64,000 nucleotides of DNA from Leucobacter luti (GCF_019464495.1 NZ_CP080492.1:2852001-2916000), one strand, 5' to 3'. Positions 1 to 9,131 are shown, counted from the stretch's first letter. Translations and numbers: made by a program. Notes: generated by a model not told the origin, from the letters alone.

Positions 1-1575
1 GATAACGGCAAACTCGCGCTGATTCACAACGGGATCGTCGAGAATTTTGCTGAGTTGCGTGCCGAGCTCGAGGCTGATGGCATATCGCTCATCAGCGAGA
101 CCGACACTGAAGTGGTGGCCGGTCTCCTCGGACGTGAGGTCGCTCGAGTTGGCGACCTGGAAACCGCTTTCCGGAACGTGGTGACTCGACTCACCGGAAC
201 GTTCACCCTGCTTGCGACGCACCGCGACGAGCCAGGCAAGATCGTGGCCGCACGTCATCACTCGCCGCTCGTCGTTGGCTTGGGCGATGGCGAGAACTTC
301 TTGGGCTCTGACGTGGCAGCGTTCGTTTCTTCGACGCGACGCGCCGTCGCGGTGAATGAGGACAACATCGCGATCATCACGCCGGAAAACGTGCGCATCA
401 CCGACTTCGCGGGCACGCCCGTCGAGTACAGCGAGTTCGAGGTTGAGTGGGACGCCGAGGCTGCCGATAAGGGCGGCTGGTCCTCTTTCATGGCCAAGGA
501 GATCACGGAACAACCGGAGGCCGTTGCGAACACCACTCGTGGCCGCATCGAGGGATCGCACGTGGTCATTCCCGAGCTCGTTGAGCTGGGCGACGACGTG
601 CTCCGCAACATTGACCGCATCGTGATTATTGCGTGCGGCACCGCGTCCTACGCTGGCCAGGTTGGTGCCTACGCGATCGAGCAGTGGGCACGGATCCCCG
701 TTGAAGTGCAGCTCAGTCATGAGTTCCGTTACCGTGACCCAGTGCTCTCGGATCGGACCATGGTGATTTCCGTGAGCCAGTCGGGCGAGACGATGGACAC
801 GCTGATGGCAGTGAAGTACGCGATTGAGCGTGGTGTGAAGACCATTTCGGTGTGCAATACACAGAGCGCAACGATCCCGCGTGAATCTGACGCCGCGGTC
901 TACACACACGCTGGCCCCGAGGTGGCTGTCGCGTCGACGAAGGCCTTTATTGCACAGATCACGGCGCTGTACCTGATCGGCCTGCACTTCGGTCGAGTGC
1001 GCGGGACGCTGTCCGAAGCGGACTCAGCCGCAGCAGTTGAGCAGTTCGAAGCGCTTCCCGAGAAGGTGCGCGAGGCTGTCGGCACGCACGAGCAGATCGC
1101 GCAGCTCGCGCACTGGATGGCAGACACCCGCTCGGTGTTGTTCCTGGGGCGTCACGTTGGCTTCCCGATTGCGCTTGAGGGTGCGCTCAAGCTCAAGGAG
1201 ATCGCCTATATTCATGCCGAGGGCTTCGCCGCAGGCGAGCTGAAGCATGGCCCGATCGCGCTGATCGACCACGGCCAGCCGGTGTTTGTGCTGGTGCCGA
1301 GTCCGCGTACTTCACCGCTGATGCACTCCAAGATCGTGTCGAATATCCAAGAGATCCGCGCGCGCGGCGCGAGGGTGATCGCGGTCGTCGAGAAGGGGGA
1401 CACCTCGGTGCTGCCCTACGCCGACGATGTGATCCGGCTCCCGCTTGCCGACTCGTTCTTTGAGCCGCTGCTGCAGGTAGTGCCCTTGCAGTGGTTCGCG
1501 CTTGAGTTGTCGACGGTCAAGGGACTCGATGTCGACCAGCCTCGCAACCTCGCGAAGTCGGTCACGGTCGAATAG
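1..1575 (+). CDS. glmS: Glutamine--fructose-6-phosphate aminotransferase (isomerizing), 5' end cut by window
   Basis: GlmS makes glucosamine-6-phosphate from fructose-6-phosphate and glutamine, the first step to UDP-GlcNAc for peptidoglycan. The reading frame is open from base 1 (DNGKLALIHNGI...), so the catalytic Cys1 and the first part of the glutaminase domain lie outside the window; 524 codons remain. The visible part holds the rest of the class II amidotransferase domain (about residues 1-140), then two SIS sugar-isomerase domains. SIS motifs are clear: IIACGTASYAG, SVSQSGETMDTL, LGRHVGFPIALEGALKLKEI. The extreme C-terminus DQPRNLAKSVTVE is the family ending. acpS follows after 71 bp on the same strand. 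Confidence 0.97.
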   Translation, partial: DNGKLALIHNGIVENFAELRAELEADGISLISETDTEVVAGLLGREVARVGDLETAFRNVVTRLTGTFTLLATHRDEPGKIVAARHHSPLVVGLGDGENFLGSDVAAFVSSTRRAVAVNEDNIAIITPENVRITDFAGTPVEYSEFEVEWDAEAADKGGWSSFMAKEITEQPEAVANTTRGRIEGSHVVIPELVELGDDVLRNIDRIVIIACGTASYAGQVGAYAIEQWARIPVEVQLSHEFRYRDPVLSDRTMVISVSQSGETMDTLMAVKYAIERGVKTISVCNTQSATIPRESDAAVYTHAGPEVAVASTKAFIAQITALYLIGLHFGRVRGTLSEADSAAAVEQFEALPEKVREAVGTHEQIAQLAHWMADTRSVLFLGRHVGFPIALEGALKLKEIAYIHAEGFAAGELKHGPIALIDHGQPVFVLVPSPRTSPLMHSKIVSNIQEIRARGARVIAVVEKGDTSVLPYADDVIRLPLADSFFEPLLQVVPLQWFALELSTVKGLDVDQPRNLAKSVTVE

Positions 1576-1646
1576 CCAGCGTCGCGGGCGAGTGCTCTCG
1601 TCCGCGCTGGTGACTGGGCATTATCCAGCAGGGCAGGGCAGCAGAG

Positions 1647-2051
1647 ATGATCATGGGGATCGGCGTCGACACGGTCGACATTGCGCGATTTGAGCGGCAG
1701 CTCGAACGGGTCCCTGCCCTGCGTGCTCGGCTCTTCACTCCGGCAGAGCGAGAGCTCCCGGCTGCCTCGCTCGCGGCACGCTTCGCCGCGAAAGAAGCGC
1801 TGATTAAGGCGCTCGGCGGATCTGACGGTGTGAGCTGGCAGGATCTCGAAGTGCTGCGCGGCCCCGATCGCGCCCCTGGATTCGCGGAGACCGTCGGCCT
1901 CACCGCTGCGCTCGGCGCACGGGGTGCACATCGGGCGCATCTCTCGATGACGCACGATGCAGGTATCGCGACAGCGTTTGTGGTTGTCGAGCGACTCAGC
2001 GGTGCGGAGTACGCTCAAGGGACAGCGAGCAACGATGAAACGGGGCAATAA
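1647..2051 (+). CDS. acpS: Holo-[acyl-carrier-protein] synthase
   Basis: AcpS transfers 4'-phosphopantetheine from CoA to the serine of acyl carrier protein, activating fatty acid synthesis. The 134-residue product has the family N-terminus GIGVDTVDIARFE (metal-binding Asp in GVD) and the second motif RFAAKEALIKALG with the catalytic/metal-binding Glu. The length is normal. An in-frame ATG lies 6 bp downstream of the chosen start; both are plausible because the Shine-Dalgarno (gcagggcagcagag) is loose. The TAA stop directly abuts the alr ATG with no spacer, which implies translational coupling in the glmS-acpS-alr-tsa series. Confidence 0.95.
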   Translation: MIMGIGVDTVDIARFERQLERVPALRARLFTPAERELPAASLAARFAAKEALIKALGGSDGVSWQDLEVLRGPDRAPGFAETVGLTAALGARGAHRAHLSMTHDAGIATAFVVVERLSGAEYAQGTASNDETGQ

Positions 2052-3188
2052 ATGAGAACAGGTTCGATGCGCGTAGCCGAGATCTCAGTGCCGGCAATTC
2101 GTCACAACGTCACCAGAATTCGAGAGCTCACCGGTGGTGCTGTCATCGTCGTCGTAAAGGGTGGGGGCTACGGCCACGGTGCGGCGATTGCCGCGGCCGC
2201 TGCGTTTGACGCAGGCGCTGAGATCGTCGCAACCGCGGACCTGGAGGAAGCGCTCGCGCTGCGCGATGCCGGAATCGCGGGGGCGATCTTGTGCTGGCTT
2301 CACGGCGTGCGCGCGGACTTCGGTGACGCGGTCGCTGCGGATATCGAGCTGGGGATCAGTGACCTCGCACAGCTGGAGAAACTCGCGAGCGCGGCGCTGA
2401 GCCAGGGAAAGCGCGCCACGCTGCACCTCAAGCTCGACACGGGGCTCAGCAGAAACGGCGCCTCGCCCGATGCCTGGGACGCGCTGTTTGCGCGCACTGC
2501 TGAGCTCGAGGCCGCCGGCACCGTGCGGGTGCGTGGCGTCTTTAGTCACCTCGCGAACGCGGGCGATGAGAACGATCGGCTGCAGGCCGCTCGTTTTGAT
2601 GATGCGATTGCCCGACTTGCAGCGGCAGGGGTAGACCCGGAGCTCAAGCACCTGGCCGCGAGCGCCGCGACGCTCGCCTCACCGCACCTGCACTACAACG
2701 CCGTACGTGTTGGCGTTGCGGCATTCGGGCTGAGCCCGTTTGCGGACAAGACTTCGGCGCAGCTGGGCTTGATACCCGCGATGACGTTGCGCTCAGAGAT
2801 TGTGGCGTTGCGCGGAGTGCCTGCGGGTACGGGAGTGTCGTACGGCTTCAACCACGTCTGTGAAACCCCCACCACATTGGCGCTCGTTCCGGTGGGCTAT
2901 GCGGATGGTATGCCGCGTGCGCTCAACGGTTCAGGTGCTTGGGTGACAGTCGCCGGTGAGCCCAGGCCGATCGTGGGCCGGATCGGGATGGACCAGTTCA
3001 TCGTCGATGTCGGACCGCTTGCCGGTCGTCTGAGTCTCGGCGATCCTGTCGTGCTCTTTGGCGATCCTGAGCGAGGCTACCCGCCCGTCGAAATCTGGGC
3101 CGGACTGATGCGTACGATCAACTATGAGATCGTGGTTGGAATTGGGCCGCGCGTCCTGCGCGTCCCCGTTGACGAGGACGGCAAGTGA
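2052..3188 (+). CDS. alr: Alanine racemase
   Basis: Alr is a PLP enzyme that interconverts L- and D-alanine for peptidoglycan. The 378-residue protein has an N-terminal TIM barrel with the PLP lysine in VVVKGGGYGHGA (about residue 36) and a C-terminal beta domain with the second catalytic tyrosine in GVSYGF. VPVGYADGMPR and GRIGMDQF are family motifs. The loop after the PLP lysine is KGGGYGHG where the family almost always has K-A-[DN]-A-Y-G-H-G; the lysine, tyrosine and histidine are kept. Starts ATG at 2052 and 2067 are both in frame; MRVAEIS at 2067 resembles the usual N-terminus. The stop overlaps the GTG of tsaE. Confidence 0.94.
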   Translation: MRTGSMRVAEISVPAIRHNVTRIRELTGGAVIVVVKGGGYGHGAAIAAAAAFDAGAEIVATADLEEALALRDAGIAGAILCWLHGVRADFGDAVAADIELGISDLAQLEKLASAALSQGKRATLHLKLDTGLSRNGASPDAWDALFARTAELEAAGTVRVRGVFSHLANAGDENDRLQAARFDDAIARLAAAGVDPELKHLAASAATLASPHLHYNAVRVGVAAFGLSPFADKTSAQLGLIPAMTLRSEIVALRGVPAGTGVSYGFNHVCETPTTLALVPVGYADGMPRALNGSGAWVTVAGEPRPIVGRIGMDQFIVDVGPLAGRLSLGDPVVLFGDPERGYPPVEIWAGLMRTINYEIVVGIGPRVLRVPVDEDGK

Positions 3189-3697
3189 GCGCCAGCGACC
3201 AGCGCGTGAGTGTGCGAGAGGTCGCGGATCCAGAGGAGATGCACGAGCTCGGCATTGAGCTGGGGAACGTGCTGCGCGCGGGCGATCTGGTGATCCTCAC
3301 GGGCCCGCTGGGCGCTGGCAAGACGACGCTCACCCGTGGCATTGGCGAGGGAATGCAGGTGCGAGGCCCCGTGCAGAGCCCAACGTTCGTGCTCGCGAGG
3401 ACGCACCCGTCGCTCGTCAGCGGTCCGTCACTCGTGCATGTTGACGCATATCGGCTCGCTGACGCCGCGGAGCTCGACGACCTTGACCTCGACTTCGATG
3501 GTGCAGTCGTTGTCGCGGAGTGGGGCGCCGGTCTCGTGGAAACCAGAGACGCTTGGATCGAGATTGTGATCGAGCGCAGGCGCGGAGCTGACGAGGCAGA
3601 AGAAGCAGCAGAACCGGACTGGTCAGAAGCGCCGGTTGAGAGCCGGACCGTGACGATCACGATGACCGGATCGCGCTGGGCTGAGGAGACACTGTGA
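3185..3697 (+). CDS. tsaE: tRNA (adenosine(37)-N6)-threonylcarbamoyltransferase complex ATPase TsaE
   Basis: TsaE is the small ATPase of the bacterial t6A complex (TsaB-TsaD-TsaE), which adds threonylcarbamoyl to A37 of ANN-decoding tRNAs. The P-loop GPLGAGKTTLTRGIG is at about residues 39-53, followed by VQSPTFVL and HVDAYRL, the family signatures around the Mg/ATP site. GTG start; GTGA overlap with alr upstream and GTGA overlap with tsaB downstream. Residues 130-150 carry an acidic, alanine-rich insert (RRRGADEAEEAAEPDW) that makes the 170-residue protein slightly longer than the usual 150. Confidence 0.96.
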   Translation: MSASDQRVSVREVADPEEMHELGIELGNVLRAGDLVILTGPLGAGKTTLTRGIGEGMQVRGPVQSPTFVLARTHPSLVSGPSLVHVDAYRLADAAELDDLDLDFDGAVVVAEWGAGLVETRDAWIEIVIERRRGADEAEEAAEPDWSEAPVESRTVTITMTGSRWAEETL

Positions 3698-4341
3698 CAT
3701 CGACTGAGATCCCCGAGCTCGGGGCTCACGTGCTGCTCGCGATCGATACCGCGATCGGCACGTCAGTGGCGCTCGGCGTCGACGGGAGGGTGTTCACCGC
3801 CATGAGTGATGACCACCGCGGGCACGCCGAGGCCATCGGTGGCCTGCTCGCGGCGGTGTTCAGCGAGAGCGGCGTCTCTCCTGCGCGCGTCACGGGTGTG
3901 ATTGCCGGGGTTGGCCCCGGCCCGTTCACCGGGCTCCGCGTGGGCATCGCTGCCGCGCACGCCTTCGCGCTCGGCCGCGGAGTCCCGCTGCTGCCGCTTG
4001 AGGGGCATGAGGCAGTCGCGCTCGAAGCGCTCGAATCCGGTGCAACGGCTGGTGTGCGGGTGGTGCAGGATGCGCGCCGGCGTGAGCTGTTCGTTACCGA
4101 GTACTCGGGGCTCGACTGGGCAGGCATTCCACAGCGCAGCGCTGGCCCTGGCCTGGTCACGCGCATGGCGTACGAGCCGGTGCACAACGAGCTCTGGCCG
4201 GAGCGGATCCCTGGCGCTGGTCTGGTGCGTCTCGCAGCCCGCCGGCTCGTCTCGGGCACCGAGTTTGCCGACGACCGTGCACGCTATCTACGCGCTCCTG
4301 ACGTGGCGCAGCCCACAGCGCCGAAACGGGTCAGCACATGA
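3694..4341 (+). CDS. tsaB: tRNA threonylcarbamoyladenosine biosynthesis protein TsaB
   Basis: TsaB is the ASKHA-fold partner and scaffold of TsaD in t6A formation. The 215-residue protein has LLAIDTAIGTSVAL near the N-terminus, then HAEAIGGLL and VGPGPFTGLRVGIAAAHAFA, diagnostic for TsaB. The C-terminal half is short, as usual in actinobacteria. The GTG start overlaps the tsaE stop by 4 bp and the stop overlaps the rimI ATG by 4 bp, so translation is coupled through the cluster. Confidence 0.95.
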   Translation: MTSTEIPELGAHVLLAIDTAIGTSVALGVDGRVFTAMSDDHRGHAEAIGGLLAAVFSESGVSPARVTGVIAGVGPGPFTGLRVGIAAAHAFALGRGVPLLPLEGHEAVALEALESGATAGVRVVQDARRRELFVTEYSGLDWAGIPQRSAGPGLVTRMAYEPVHNELWPERIPGAGLVRLAARRLVSGTEFADDRARYLRAPDVAQPTAPKRVST

Positions 4342-4817
4342 GCGAGCAGGAGTCCCTGACCCCGCTCAAACTGCGTCCCGCGACACTCGACGATCTCGAT
4401 GCGATCTGGGCGATTGAGTCTGCAGTCTTCGCATCCGACGCGTGGAGCAAAAGTCTGCTGCGAGAGGAACTGATCGCCGATCACCGCTGTTACCTCGTGC
4501 TTGAGTCTGCTCTGGGGGCCGTCGAGGGATATGGCGGCCTGCTTCTCGTCGGTTCTGAAGCTGATGTGCAAACGATCGCGGTGACGCCAGCGGTGCGGGG
4601 CACGGGGCAGGGGCGCCGGCTGATGCTCGCGCTGATTGAGGAGGCCGCGCAGCACGATGCGACTGAGATGTTTCTCGAAGTGCGTGCCGATCACCCGATC
4701 CCGCAAGCGCTGTACGCCTCGCTTGGGTTTGCGGAGATCGGGATCCGCCCCCGCTATTACCAGCCAGATGGCGTCGATGCGATCGTCATGCGGCTCGACC
4801 TCAAGGAAACTCGATGA
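4338..4817 (+). CDS. rimI: Ribosomal-protein-alanine N-acetyltransferase (GNAT), RimI
   Basis: GNAT-fold acetyltransferase whose position between tsaB and tsaD is the classic place of rimI, which N-acetylates ribosomal protein S18 in E. coli and is broader in other bacteria. The 159 residues contain the acetyl-CoA loop [18 protein letters not shown] (R/QxxGxG/A type) and the C-terminal motif [18 protein letters not shown] followed by [15 protein letters not shown], both typical of RimI. ATGA overlaps on both sides. Confidence 0.92.
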   Translation: MSEQESLTPLKLRPATLDDLDAIWAIESAVFASDAWSKSLLREELIADHRCYLVLESALGAVEGYGGLLLVGSEADVQTIAVTPAVRGTGQGRRLMLALIEEAAQHDATEMFLEVRADHPIPQALYASLGFAEIGIRPRYYQPDGVDAIVMRLDLKETR

Positions 4818-5941
4818 GTAACACCGCGCCCGGTACGGGGATTGCCCCAGCAGGACGATCACACGGCACAGAGCCGCTCGTGCTCGGCATCGAAACCAGC
4901 TGTGATGAAACTGGTGTCGGAATTGTGCGCGGGCGGACCCTGCTGGCGAACGCCATAGCTTCGTCGATGGACGAGCACGCGCGCTTTGGTGGAGTGGTGC
5001 CCGAGGTGGCGGCGCGAGCGCATCTCGAAGCGATGACCCCGACGATTGAGCGCGCGCTTGCAGAAGCCGGTGTCAGGTTGGAAGAGCTGGACGCCATCGC
5101 TGTGACGAGCGGGCCCGGCCTCGCCGGCGCGCTTATGGTGGGGGTCTCGGCCGCGAAGGCCCTCGCGATTGCTCTGGACAAGCCGCTGTACGCCGTGAAC
5201 CACCTGGTCGGGCACGTCGGAGCCGATCTGCTGCAGGGGGAAGGGCTGCGGCCCGCAGTCGGCCCCGTGGGTGAGTTTGAGCTGCCAACTGTCGCGCTGC
5301 TCGTTTCGGGCGGCCACACCTCGCTGCTCCTCGTGCGAGACCTGGTGAGTGACGTTGAGCTGCTCGGCGAGACAATTGACGACGCGGCAGGAGAAGCGTT
5401 CGACAAGGTCGCACGGCTACTGGGCCTGCCATACCCTGGGGGCCCGCATATCGACCGGGTCGCGGCCGAAGGCGATCCCGCGGCGATTCGGTTCCCTCGG
5501 GGGTTGTCGCTGCCAAAGGACATGGCTCGGCACCGATACGACTTTTCCTTCTCAGGACTGAAGACGTCAGTCGCTCGCTGGGTGGAGAAACACGAGGCAA
5601 CGGGGGAGCCGCTGCCTATTGCCGATGTGGCCGCAAGTTTCCGCGAAGCGGTCGCCGACGTGTTGCTCACCAAAGCGCTCGCCGCGTGTCAGGACCTTGG
5701 CGTGCCGCGGCTCTTGCTCGGTGGCGGCGTGGTTGCGAATGCTCGGATCCGCGAGCTTGCCGCGCAGCGTGCGGAGGCTGCGGGTGTCACGCTGCGTGTC
5801 CCGCCGCTCGCCCTGTGCACGGACAACGGGGCAATGATTGCGTCGCTTGGCGCGCAGCTCGTGGCCGCGGGTCACGCGCCGTCGACGCTCCACTTCGGGG
5901 CGGATTCAACGCTCCCCGTGCAACAGATCCAGGTCACTTGA
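4814..5941 (+). CDS. tsaD: tRNA N6-adenosine threonylcarbamoyltransferase TsaD
   Basis: TsaD is the catalytic subunit that moves threonylcarbamoyl from threonylcarbamoyl-AMP to tRNA A37. The 375-residue ASKHA protein has [35 protein letters not shown], the metal-binding pair in [11 protein letters not shown] (HxxxH type), [11 protein letters not shown], and the nucleotide-site [12 protein letters not shown]. The first 20 residues (proline/glycine-rich) precede the conserved domain, which is usual in this phylum. It is the last gene of the overlapping tsa cluster; I see no strong hairpin terminator after it. Confidence 0.96.
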   Translation: MSNTAPGTGIAPAGRSHGTEPLVLGIETSCDETGVGIVRGRTLLANAIASSMDEHARFGGVVPEVAARAHLEAMTPTIERALAEAGVRLEELDAIAVTSGPGLAGALMVGVSAAKALAIALDKPLYAVNHLVGHVGADLLQGEGLRPAVGPVGEFELPTVALLVSGGHTSLLLVRDLVSDVELLGETIDDAAGEAFDKVARLLGLPYPGGPHIDRVAAEGDPAAIRFPRGLSLPKDMARHRYDFSFSGLKTSVARWVEKHEATGEPLPIADVAASFREAVADVLLTKALAACQDLGVPRLLLGGGVVANARIRELAAQRAEAAGVTLRVPPLALCTDNGAMIASLGAQLVAAGHAPSTLHFGADSTLPVQQIQVT

Positions 5942-6100
5942 TCGCTCTCTCCGGGGCGTCATCCACCTGAAGTTCTTGGACAGAATTCGTTTTTTCTTCG
6001 AATAGCGGACGTTTTATTCGCGTTTCGCGTCAGAACCTCCGTAGGCTTGAGTGAAATCAGCGGCAGTTTCGGTGTCGCTCCCGTCGAAACAGAGGAACTC
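5942..6100 (+). promoter_or_regulatory. Intergenic region with probable promoter for the DUF4190 gene
   Basis: 159 bp without a gene between tsaD and the DUF4190 gene. It is AT-richer than its surroundings and has T-runs (gttttttcttcg, gttttattcg). ATTCG and CGAAT flank one T-run and could form a weak hairpin followed by an AT-rich stretch. A -10-like TAGGCT lies about 60 bp before the ATG. Which of these elements works cannot be told from sequence. Confidence 0.3.
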
Positions 6101-6547
6101 ATGTCCGAGAATTTGCCCGGTAACGATCCCAATTTGCCCCCTGTCCCGCCCCAGGCCCCGGCTGCGCCGCAGGCTCCTGCCGCGTACGGCCAGTCCCCGC
6201 AGGGCGGCTACGCTCCGGTCGCCGCACAGCCCAAGGGCCTCGCGCTCTCGGGCATGATCCTCGGCATCGTCGGACTCGTCGCTTCGGTCGCGCTGTTCTT
6301 CGTGCCCGGCTTTGGCCCACTGCTCGGCGTTGTGGGTGTGATCCTCAGCATCATTGCCCTCGTGAAGAAGCAGTCGAAGGGCATGGCAATCACCGGCCTC
6401 ATCACCGGTGCGCTGGCGATTGTCATTGGCGTCATCGTCTGGATCGGCATCATGGTTGCGGCCTCTCAGATCGCGAACGACCCGGATCTGCAGCAGCAGC
6501 TTGAGCAGCAGCTGGAGCAGCTGGAGCAGGATCAGTCCAACAGCTAG
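6101..6547 (+). CDS. DUF4190 domain membrane protein (copy 1)
   Basis: 148-residue protein of unknown function. Residues 1-45 are proline/alanine/glutamine-rich and cytosolic (PPVPPQAPAAPQAPAAYG). Two hydrophobic segments follow (ALSGMILGIVGLVASVALFF and an ITGLITGALAIVIGVIVWIG stretch) with the DUF4190 pattern GVVGVILSIIALVKKQSKGMAITGLI between them. The C-terminus is a glutamine/glutamate-rich tail (LQQQLEQQLEQLEQ). The frame is open upstream to 6047, but ATG 6101 with an agagga Shine-Dalgarno fits the N-terminus of relatives. Two paralogues lie on the other strand at 8020-8932. Confidence 0.8.
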   Translation: MSENLPGNDPNLPPVPPQAPAAPQAPAAYGQSPQGGYAPVAAQPKGLALSGMILGIVGLVASVALFFVPGFGPLLGVVGVILSIIALVKKQSKGMAITGLITGALAIVIGVIVWIGIMVAASQIANDPDLQQQLEQQLEQLEQDQSNS

Positions 6548-6587
6548 CAGTGCGCGAGTGCTCGCGCGGTGACGTGCGTGCAAAGAA

Positions 6588-6624
6588 ACAGGCGGGTCAG
6601 AGCTTTCGTTCTGGCCCGCCTGTT
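6588..6624. terminator. Bidirectional hairpin terminator
   Basis: AACAGGCGGGTCAGA (6588-6602) pairs with TCTGGCCCGCCTGTT (6610-6624) with one G-U wobble and a 7-nt loop. It lies between convergent genes, the DUF4190 gene and the methyltransferase, and can serve both. Confidence 0.85.
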
Positions 6625-6732
6625 GCGTTGGTGCCGAAAGCACTGAGCCGCGCTTTGCTCGCGCGGTCCCCGTTCGGCTCGCTCGGCTCCCGCCGGGAAC
6701 TCGAGGCCGCGGCAGGCGCGCTGCCCCGCCCG

Positions 6733-8016
6733 TTAGGCTCGTTCGGCAAGCAGCGCGACGTGAGCTCCTGCCACGCGTGTGAGCACCAGCGTGGCTGAGT
6801 GCGGACCGCGCAGCTTCAACCGGGTGCGGAGGGCCGCAGGATCCACATCGGCCCCGCGCTTCTTGATCTCGAGGGTGCCAATACCGCGGTCTGCGAGTGC
6901 GCGCCGCAGATCTTTCTCGCGCACAGGCAACTCGTCGATGATTCTGAACGCGGCTGCGAACGGAGTGGGAAGCAAGCGATCCGACGTGAGGTACGCGATA
7001 CCATCGCTCAGCATTCCGGCTCTGAGGCGGTCCGCGAGGAGGCCGATCAGGCGGGCCCGAATCACGGCGCCGTCAGGTTCGTAGAGATACTCTCCGAGCG
7101 CTCGCTGCGGTGCGTCCGCGCTGTCCTCGCCTGCACTCAGCTCTGCGGACTCCGTGCCCCGGATCACGAGCGCTGAGCGCGTGATTCCGTGGCGAGCGAG
7201 CGCGCCAAACCAGAGCCCCGTTTCCACCACGTGTCCGTCGACCGAGACCCACTGGGCCTCGGCGGTGTCCGGGATGAGTTCCCGGTCGAGGCCGGGGCCA
7301 AGCTTGATCCCCGTGGGGAGCTGGTTCGCGAGCTCGAATGCGTAGCTCAGCGAGGGCGAATAATCGTCAGGAGACGCGATGCGACGGGTGTCGCTGTGGC
7401 CTGCGGTGCGCCGAGCGGGGTCGAGAAAGACGCCATCGGCGTCGCCGGGACCCACATACTCGGCGTCGCCGACTCGGACCGACGGAGTCGGGAGACGGTG
7501 GTGTGCGGCGGTGACGCCCAGGTTATGCTCTGCGACGCGCGCGGTGAACGGGTCGATCTCGACCGCGAGCGGTGCGATGCCCGACCCGAGCAGCGCGATC
7601 GATTCTGCGCCGATCCCGCAGCCGAGATCCGCGACCGTGGTGCAGCCGGCCGCGCGATAGCGCGCGGCATGGCGCAGGGCAACGATTCCGCGCGTTGCTT
7701 GCTCAAGCCCGGAAGGGGTAAATAGCAGCGACATCGCGAGGTCGCCGAACTTTGGCCGCGCTTTGAGGCGCAGCATCGCCTGTGTCAGAACCGCTGCCGT
7801 GTGTTCTGGGCTCAGCCCGGTGCGGCGCAGGAGCGTGTTCAGTTGAGTCGGATCTGCTCCGCCTGCAAGCTCACCCGCGGTGCGATTGAGCGCGTCGAGG
7901 CCGGCTGTCTCAAACAGGAAATCCCACCCGGGGGGAGTGGTGTGCTCCGGAGCGGGTGCTGCGCTACCCCGCGCAGTGGGCGCGGTGGAAGACGCTCGGT
8001 GCGTACGGTGGTTCAC
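6733..8016 (-). CDS. Class I SAM-dependent methyltransferase with THUMP-like C-terminal domain
   Basis: 427-residue putative RNA/protein methyltransferase. Residues about 95-260 form a Rossmann methyltransferase: VADLGCGIGAESIALLGSG is motif I, AVEIDPFTARVAEHN is motif II, and GVFLDPARR is motif IV (DP[AP] type, like base N-methyltransferases). The C-terminal 90 residues (EIKKRGADVDPAALRTRLKL...) are the THUMP-like domain of this family. The substrate is unknown. GTG start 3 nt after the stop of the preceding DUF4190 gene, so translation is probably coupled in the three-gene minus-strand unit 8932-6733. Confidence 0.85.
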   Translation of the reverse strand: MNHRTHRASSTAPTARGSAAPAPEHTTPPGWDFLFETAGLDALNRTAGELAGGADPTQLNTLLRRTGLSPEHTAAVLTQAMLRLKARPKFGDLAMSLLFTPSGLEQATRGIVALRHAARYRAAGCTTVADLGCGIGAESIALLGSGIAPLAVEIDPFTARVAEHNLGVTAAHHRLPTPSVRVGDAEYVGPGDADGVFLDPARRTAGHSDTRRIASPDDYSPSLSYAFELANQLPTGIKLGPGLDRELIPDTAEAQWVSVDGHVVETGLWFGALARHGITRSALVIRGTESAELSAGEDSADAPQRALGEYLYEPDGAVIRARLIGLLADRLRAGMLSDGIAYLTSDRLLPTPFAAAFRIIDELPVREKDLRRALADRGIGTLEIKKRGADVDPAALRTRLKLRGPHSATLVLTRVAGAHVALLAERA

Positions 8017-8019
8017 TAG

Positions 8020-8397
8020 CTACGCAACCGCGGAGCTTGCGGCGGCGACGACTCCGACCCAGATGATGAACGCGATGAAGAGCACCCAGAACGCGATCTG
8101 GATATAGCCGAGCACGAGCGCCGCAATTGCGAGCCCGCGACCGCCCTCGCCTGTGCGTCTGATCTGATTCAGACTGATGTGACCGAGCACCACCGGAACA
8201 ACAAATGGCGCGAGGAATGCTGCGATCAACGCGAGGATCGAAAGCGTGTTGGTTTGCGGCGCCTGCACGGGTACCGCGTACGGCACGTAGTAGGGCGCGC
8301 CGTTTTGGTACGTACCCTGCTGGTACGCGCCATTGGGCGGTGCGTACTGCGGAGGCTGCGCTGATTCAGCCTCCCCGTACGGTCGATCCTGGCTCAC
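8020..8397 (-). CDS. DUF4190 domain membrane protein (copy 2)
   Basis: 125-residue membrane protein. The N-terminus is a proline/tyrosine/glutamine-rich tail (YAPPNGAYQQGTYQNGAPYYV), followed by two transmembrane helices with the linker HISLNQIRRTGEGGRGLAIA between them, the DUF4190 core. I use the GTG at 8397 (VSQDRPYGE...), 13 nt after the upstream stop. The longer frame to 8457 would overlap copy 3 and adds 20 arginine-rich residues without family resemblance. Function unknown; such proteins may be small envelope scaffolds. Confidence 0.78.
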   Translation of the reverse strand: MSQDRPYGEAESAQPPQYAPPNGAYQQGTYQNGAPYYVPYAVPVQAPQTNTLSILALIAAFLAPFVVPVVLGHISLNQIRRTGEGGRGLAIAALVLGYIQIAFWVLFIAFIIWVGVVAAASSAVA

Positions 8398-8410
8398 GGC
8401 TGCCCCGGCT

Positions 8411-8932
8411 CTAGTAGTTGTAGCCGAAGCTCGACGCGGAATCCGCAATCGAACCAATCATCAGCATGATGAAGCCGACGTAGAGCACCATGAAGACCGC
8501 AATGAACGCGAACCACGCGTAGCTGATAATCAGGCCGGTGAGCGCGATCCCGCGCCCGGAATCACCGGTGCGCTTGATCTGGCTCAGACCCATGTGACCG
8601 AAAACGATGCCGGCGACCGGGGCAATGAAGGCCAGGATGATCGACAAGAATGCGAAGGTGTTGGTCTTATCAAGCGTCGTACCCTGCGGCACTGACGCCG
8701 CGGTCTGGCCCGCGCTGTATGCGGGCTGCGCATATGCGGGAGCGGGCTGCCGCTGCTGCTGAGGTGCCTGCTGTGCGAACGGCTGCTGCGCAGGGGCTTG
8801 CTGAGGCTGACCCGGGAACGGGGGCAGCGGGACTGTTGGCTGTGCCGTTTCCGATGCTGGCGAGCCTGCCGGGACGTAGCCGGGCTGCTGAGGCACGTTC
8901 GCGCCGGGTTCGGGGTGCTGTGGCGTCGACAT
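8411..8932 (-). CDS. DUF4190 domain membrane protein (copy 3)
   Basis: 173-residue paralogue of copy 2. About 85 residues of proline/glutamine-rich, low-complexity cytosolic sequence ([20 protein letters not shown]) precede two transmembrane helices joined by [23 protein letters not shown] 8932 is preceded by a strong AAGGAGAT Shine-Dalgarno, which decides it over the longer frame to 9022. It is the first gene of a minus-strand unit (copy 3, copy 2, methyltransferase) and is divergent from groES. Confidence 0.82.
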   Translation of the reverse strand: MSTPQHPEPGANVPQQPGYVPAGSPASETAQPTVPLPPFPGQPQQAPAQQPFAQQAPQQQRQPAPAYAQPAYSAGQTAASVPQGTTLDKTNTFAFLSIILAFIAPVAGIVFGHMGLSQIKRTGDSGRGIALTGLIISYAWFAFIAVFMVLYVGFIMLMIGSIADSASSFGYNY

Positions 8933-9104
8933 GTGATCTCCTTGGGGCCGTTCGAAGCGTGGGATACCGCCCGCGGTCCCATCGCCGTGTTGTGGTGCCA
9001 GTCTATCGTCGCGGCCTGACACTCACATGGACTCGCGCCGTGAATCGATCGATTCTGCACGCTCCCCTCAAATCCTCCACGTTCGCTTCGAGCGATCGGT
9101 GCGA

Positions 9105-9131
9105 TTGGCACTCCCCTTGCACGAGTGCCAA
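9105..9131 (+). promoter_or_regulatory. CIRCE operator (HrcA binding site)
   Basis: TTGGCACTC (9105-9113), 9-nt spacer, GAGTGCCAA (9123-9131). The perfect 9-9-9 inverted repeat matches the CIRCE consensus TTAGCACTC-N9-GAGTGCTAA with one symmetric change. It sits upstream of groES, the classic HrcA target. Confidence 0.94.
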
